Source: Actinomycetota bacterium
GTDB taxonomy: Bacteria > Actinomycetota > Actinomycetes > Streptosporangiales > Streptosporangiaceae
Assembly: GCA_003140115.1 (NCBI GenBank)
Contig: PLIQ01000472.1
Span: 1,874 to 16,613 of the forward strand
Direction of reading: 5' to 3'
Length of the DNA stretch: 14,740 nt
This document shows positions 13,814 to 14,740 of the stretch, one piece after another; the first letter of the stretch is position 1, and each line of letters begins with the position of its first letter. The notes below the pieces were generated by a model. The model did no database searches. It was not told the origin of the DNA and was given only the letters and a program-made list of their open reading frames with translations. The position numbers and the translations under genes were made by a program.

Positions 13814-14656
13814 ATGTCTCAGTACACCGCTCCCAACCTCTCTATCACTTCCTCCAATGGAACGAGTTACGCATACCGCCGTTTCGGTAAGGCCGATACG
13901 ATTCCTGTGGTCTTCCTCCAGCACTTCCGGGGAAACCTTGATAACTGGGATCCGGCCCTCGTCGACGACATCGCGGCCGAGCGTGAAGTCATCCTCGTCG
14001 ACAACAGCGGAGTCGGGCTTTCCACCGGCGCTACCCCGGGCACCGTCGAGGGACTCGCCCGCGACGTCCTCGCCTTCGTCGATGCTCTCGGCCTGGAGCA
14101 GATCGACCTGTTCGGCTTCTCCACCGGCGGGTTCGTCGCGCAGGAAGTCGTGTTGCTGCGTCCCCGCCTGGTGCGCCGGCTGATCCTCGGCGGCACCGGC
14201 CCGCAGGGCGGCCGCGGGTTCCATAACTGGAACGAGGAAACCGGCGGGCACGCGTACAAGGATGTCCAGGGTCCTGAGGACGGGCTCTATCTCTTCTTCT
14301 CTGCCACCGAGACCAGCCAGGCCAGGGGCAAGGAGTTCCTCGGCCGGATCTTCACCCGCGACCAGGACCGCGATGAGACGCCGGCCCTGGCCGTGCGCGA
14401 CGCCCAGGCGGAAGCGATCAATGACTGGGGCATCCCCGACCTGGGCAAGCTCGCGCGGCTGGCCGGGATCACTCAGCCGACCCTCGTCGCCAACGGCAAC
14501 AACGACATCATGGTCCCGACCGTGAACTCCTATCTTCTGGCCGGTCATCTCCCGGACGCGAAGCTGATCATCTACCCAGACGCCGGCCACGGCTTTCTTT
14601 TCCAGTACCCGCACGAGTTCGCGGCCGAAGTCAACCACTTCCTTACGGTTCCTTAG
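13814..14656 (+). CDS. alpha/beta hydrolase
   Basis: 280 aa from the ATG at 13814, with AAAGGG upstream and AATC before the start. Fold marks: oxyanion region QHFRGNLDNWD (36-46), nucleophile elbow GFSTGG with S103, acid D231 in NGNNDIMVP, base H259 in PDAGHGFLFQYP, so the triad is complete. VDNSGVGLSTG (62-72) and GGTGPQGG (126-133) match a group of actinobacterial hydrolases that are often regulator-linked and poorly characterised. Likely cytosolic; could be an esterase, lactonase or C-C hydrolase. The gene lacks the shared leader and follows a strong hairpin, so it probably starts a separate transcript that continues into the next gene 8 bp later. Confidence 0.88.
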   Translation: MSQYTAPNLSITSSNGTSYAYRRFGKADTIPVVFLQHFRGNLDNWDPALVDDIAAEREVILVDNSGVGLSTGATPGTVEGLARDVLAFVDALGLEQIDLFGFSTGGFVAQEVVLLRPRLVRRLILGGTGPQGGRGFHNWNEETGGHAYKDVQGPEDGLYLFFSATETSQARGKEFLGRIFTRDQDRDETPALAVRDAQAEAINDWGIPDLGKLARLAGITQPTLVANGNNDIMVPTVNSYLLAGHLPDAKLIIYPDAGHGFLFQYPHEFAAEVNHFLTVP

Positions 14657-14664
14657 GAGCGATC

Positions 14665-14740
14665 ATGCTCATCATCGCGGCCGGTGATTCCCCCGCAGCG
14701 GCTACCCGCCGCCGCGCATCCCCGGCTCTGGCGTTCGCCG
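14665..14740 (+). CDS. start of a further gene, truncated by the window edge
   Basis: ATG at 14665 with TAGGAG 6 bp upstream, where the TAG is the stop of the alpha/beta hydrolase gene, so translation is probably coupled. Only 25 residues are visible, starting MLIIAAGDSPAAATRRRASP and then turning hydrophobic (ALAFA). This could be the cytosolic lead-in to a first membrane helix, as in transporters, but that is a guess. Confidence 0.6.
   Translation, partial: MLIIAAGDSPAAATRRRASPALAFA

Overview
The window is GC-rich throughout. Its codon use (G/C at third positions), frequent GTG starts and protein families (large ATP-binding LuxR regulators, a DPDGNGWLLQEV-type VOC protein, Streptomyces-type IS4 transposase) point to a filamentous actinomycete chromosome. 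I cannot name the genus. I see no tRNA, rRNA, CRISPR array or plasmid/phage module.

Layout. Positions 1-130 may hold the 3' end of a broken gene. It is interrupted by a complete IS4-family element (131-1689) with matching 18-bp ends and an exact 8-bp target duplication; its transposase has a one-base frameshift in a C6 run. A VOC/glyoxalase-like gene and a 59-aa protein follow on the + strand (1817-2539), ending at a strong hairpin terminator. Three genes then run on the - strand: a LAL-type LuxR regulator (2603-5332), a dihydrolipoamide dehydrogenase/mercuric reductase-like flavoprotein (5481-6857) and a second LAL regulator (7003-9870). Diverging from the second regulator is a + strand series: a DUF1330 protein, a secreted type-B carboxylesterase, an epoxide hydrolase, an alpha/beta hydrolase, and the start of one more gene at the right edge.

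The most unusual signal is not a gene. Five genes on both strands (VOC, flavoprotein, DUF1330, carboxylesterase, epoxide hydrolase) carry the same roughly 70-85 bp leader, placed 102-118 bp before the start codon. It begins sharply at CCAGGGC (often twice, 12 bp apart), continues through ACAGGCGCG and a GC-rich block, and ends in a small hairpin whose stem sequence differs between copies while pairing is kept. A shortened copy lies 51 bp before the second LAL regulator. This looks like a local regulon with a shared operator or structured 5' leader, and the LAL regulator encoded in its middle is the obvious candidate controller. That link is inference.

Function. Read together, the genes suggest an inducible oxidative/hydrolytic programme: a secreted esterase, an epoxide hydrolase, a cytosolic alpha/beta hydrolase, a flavin disulfide-type reductase lacking the usual catalytic histidine, and small dimeric alpha-beta barrel or VOC proteins. 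They could degrade or detoxify an ester or epoxide compound, or tailor a secondary metabolite. The substrate cannot be read from the sequence.
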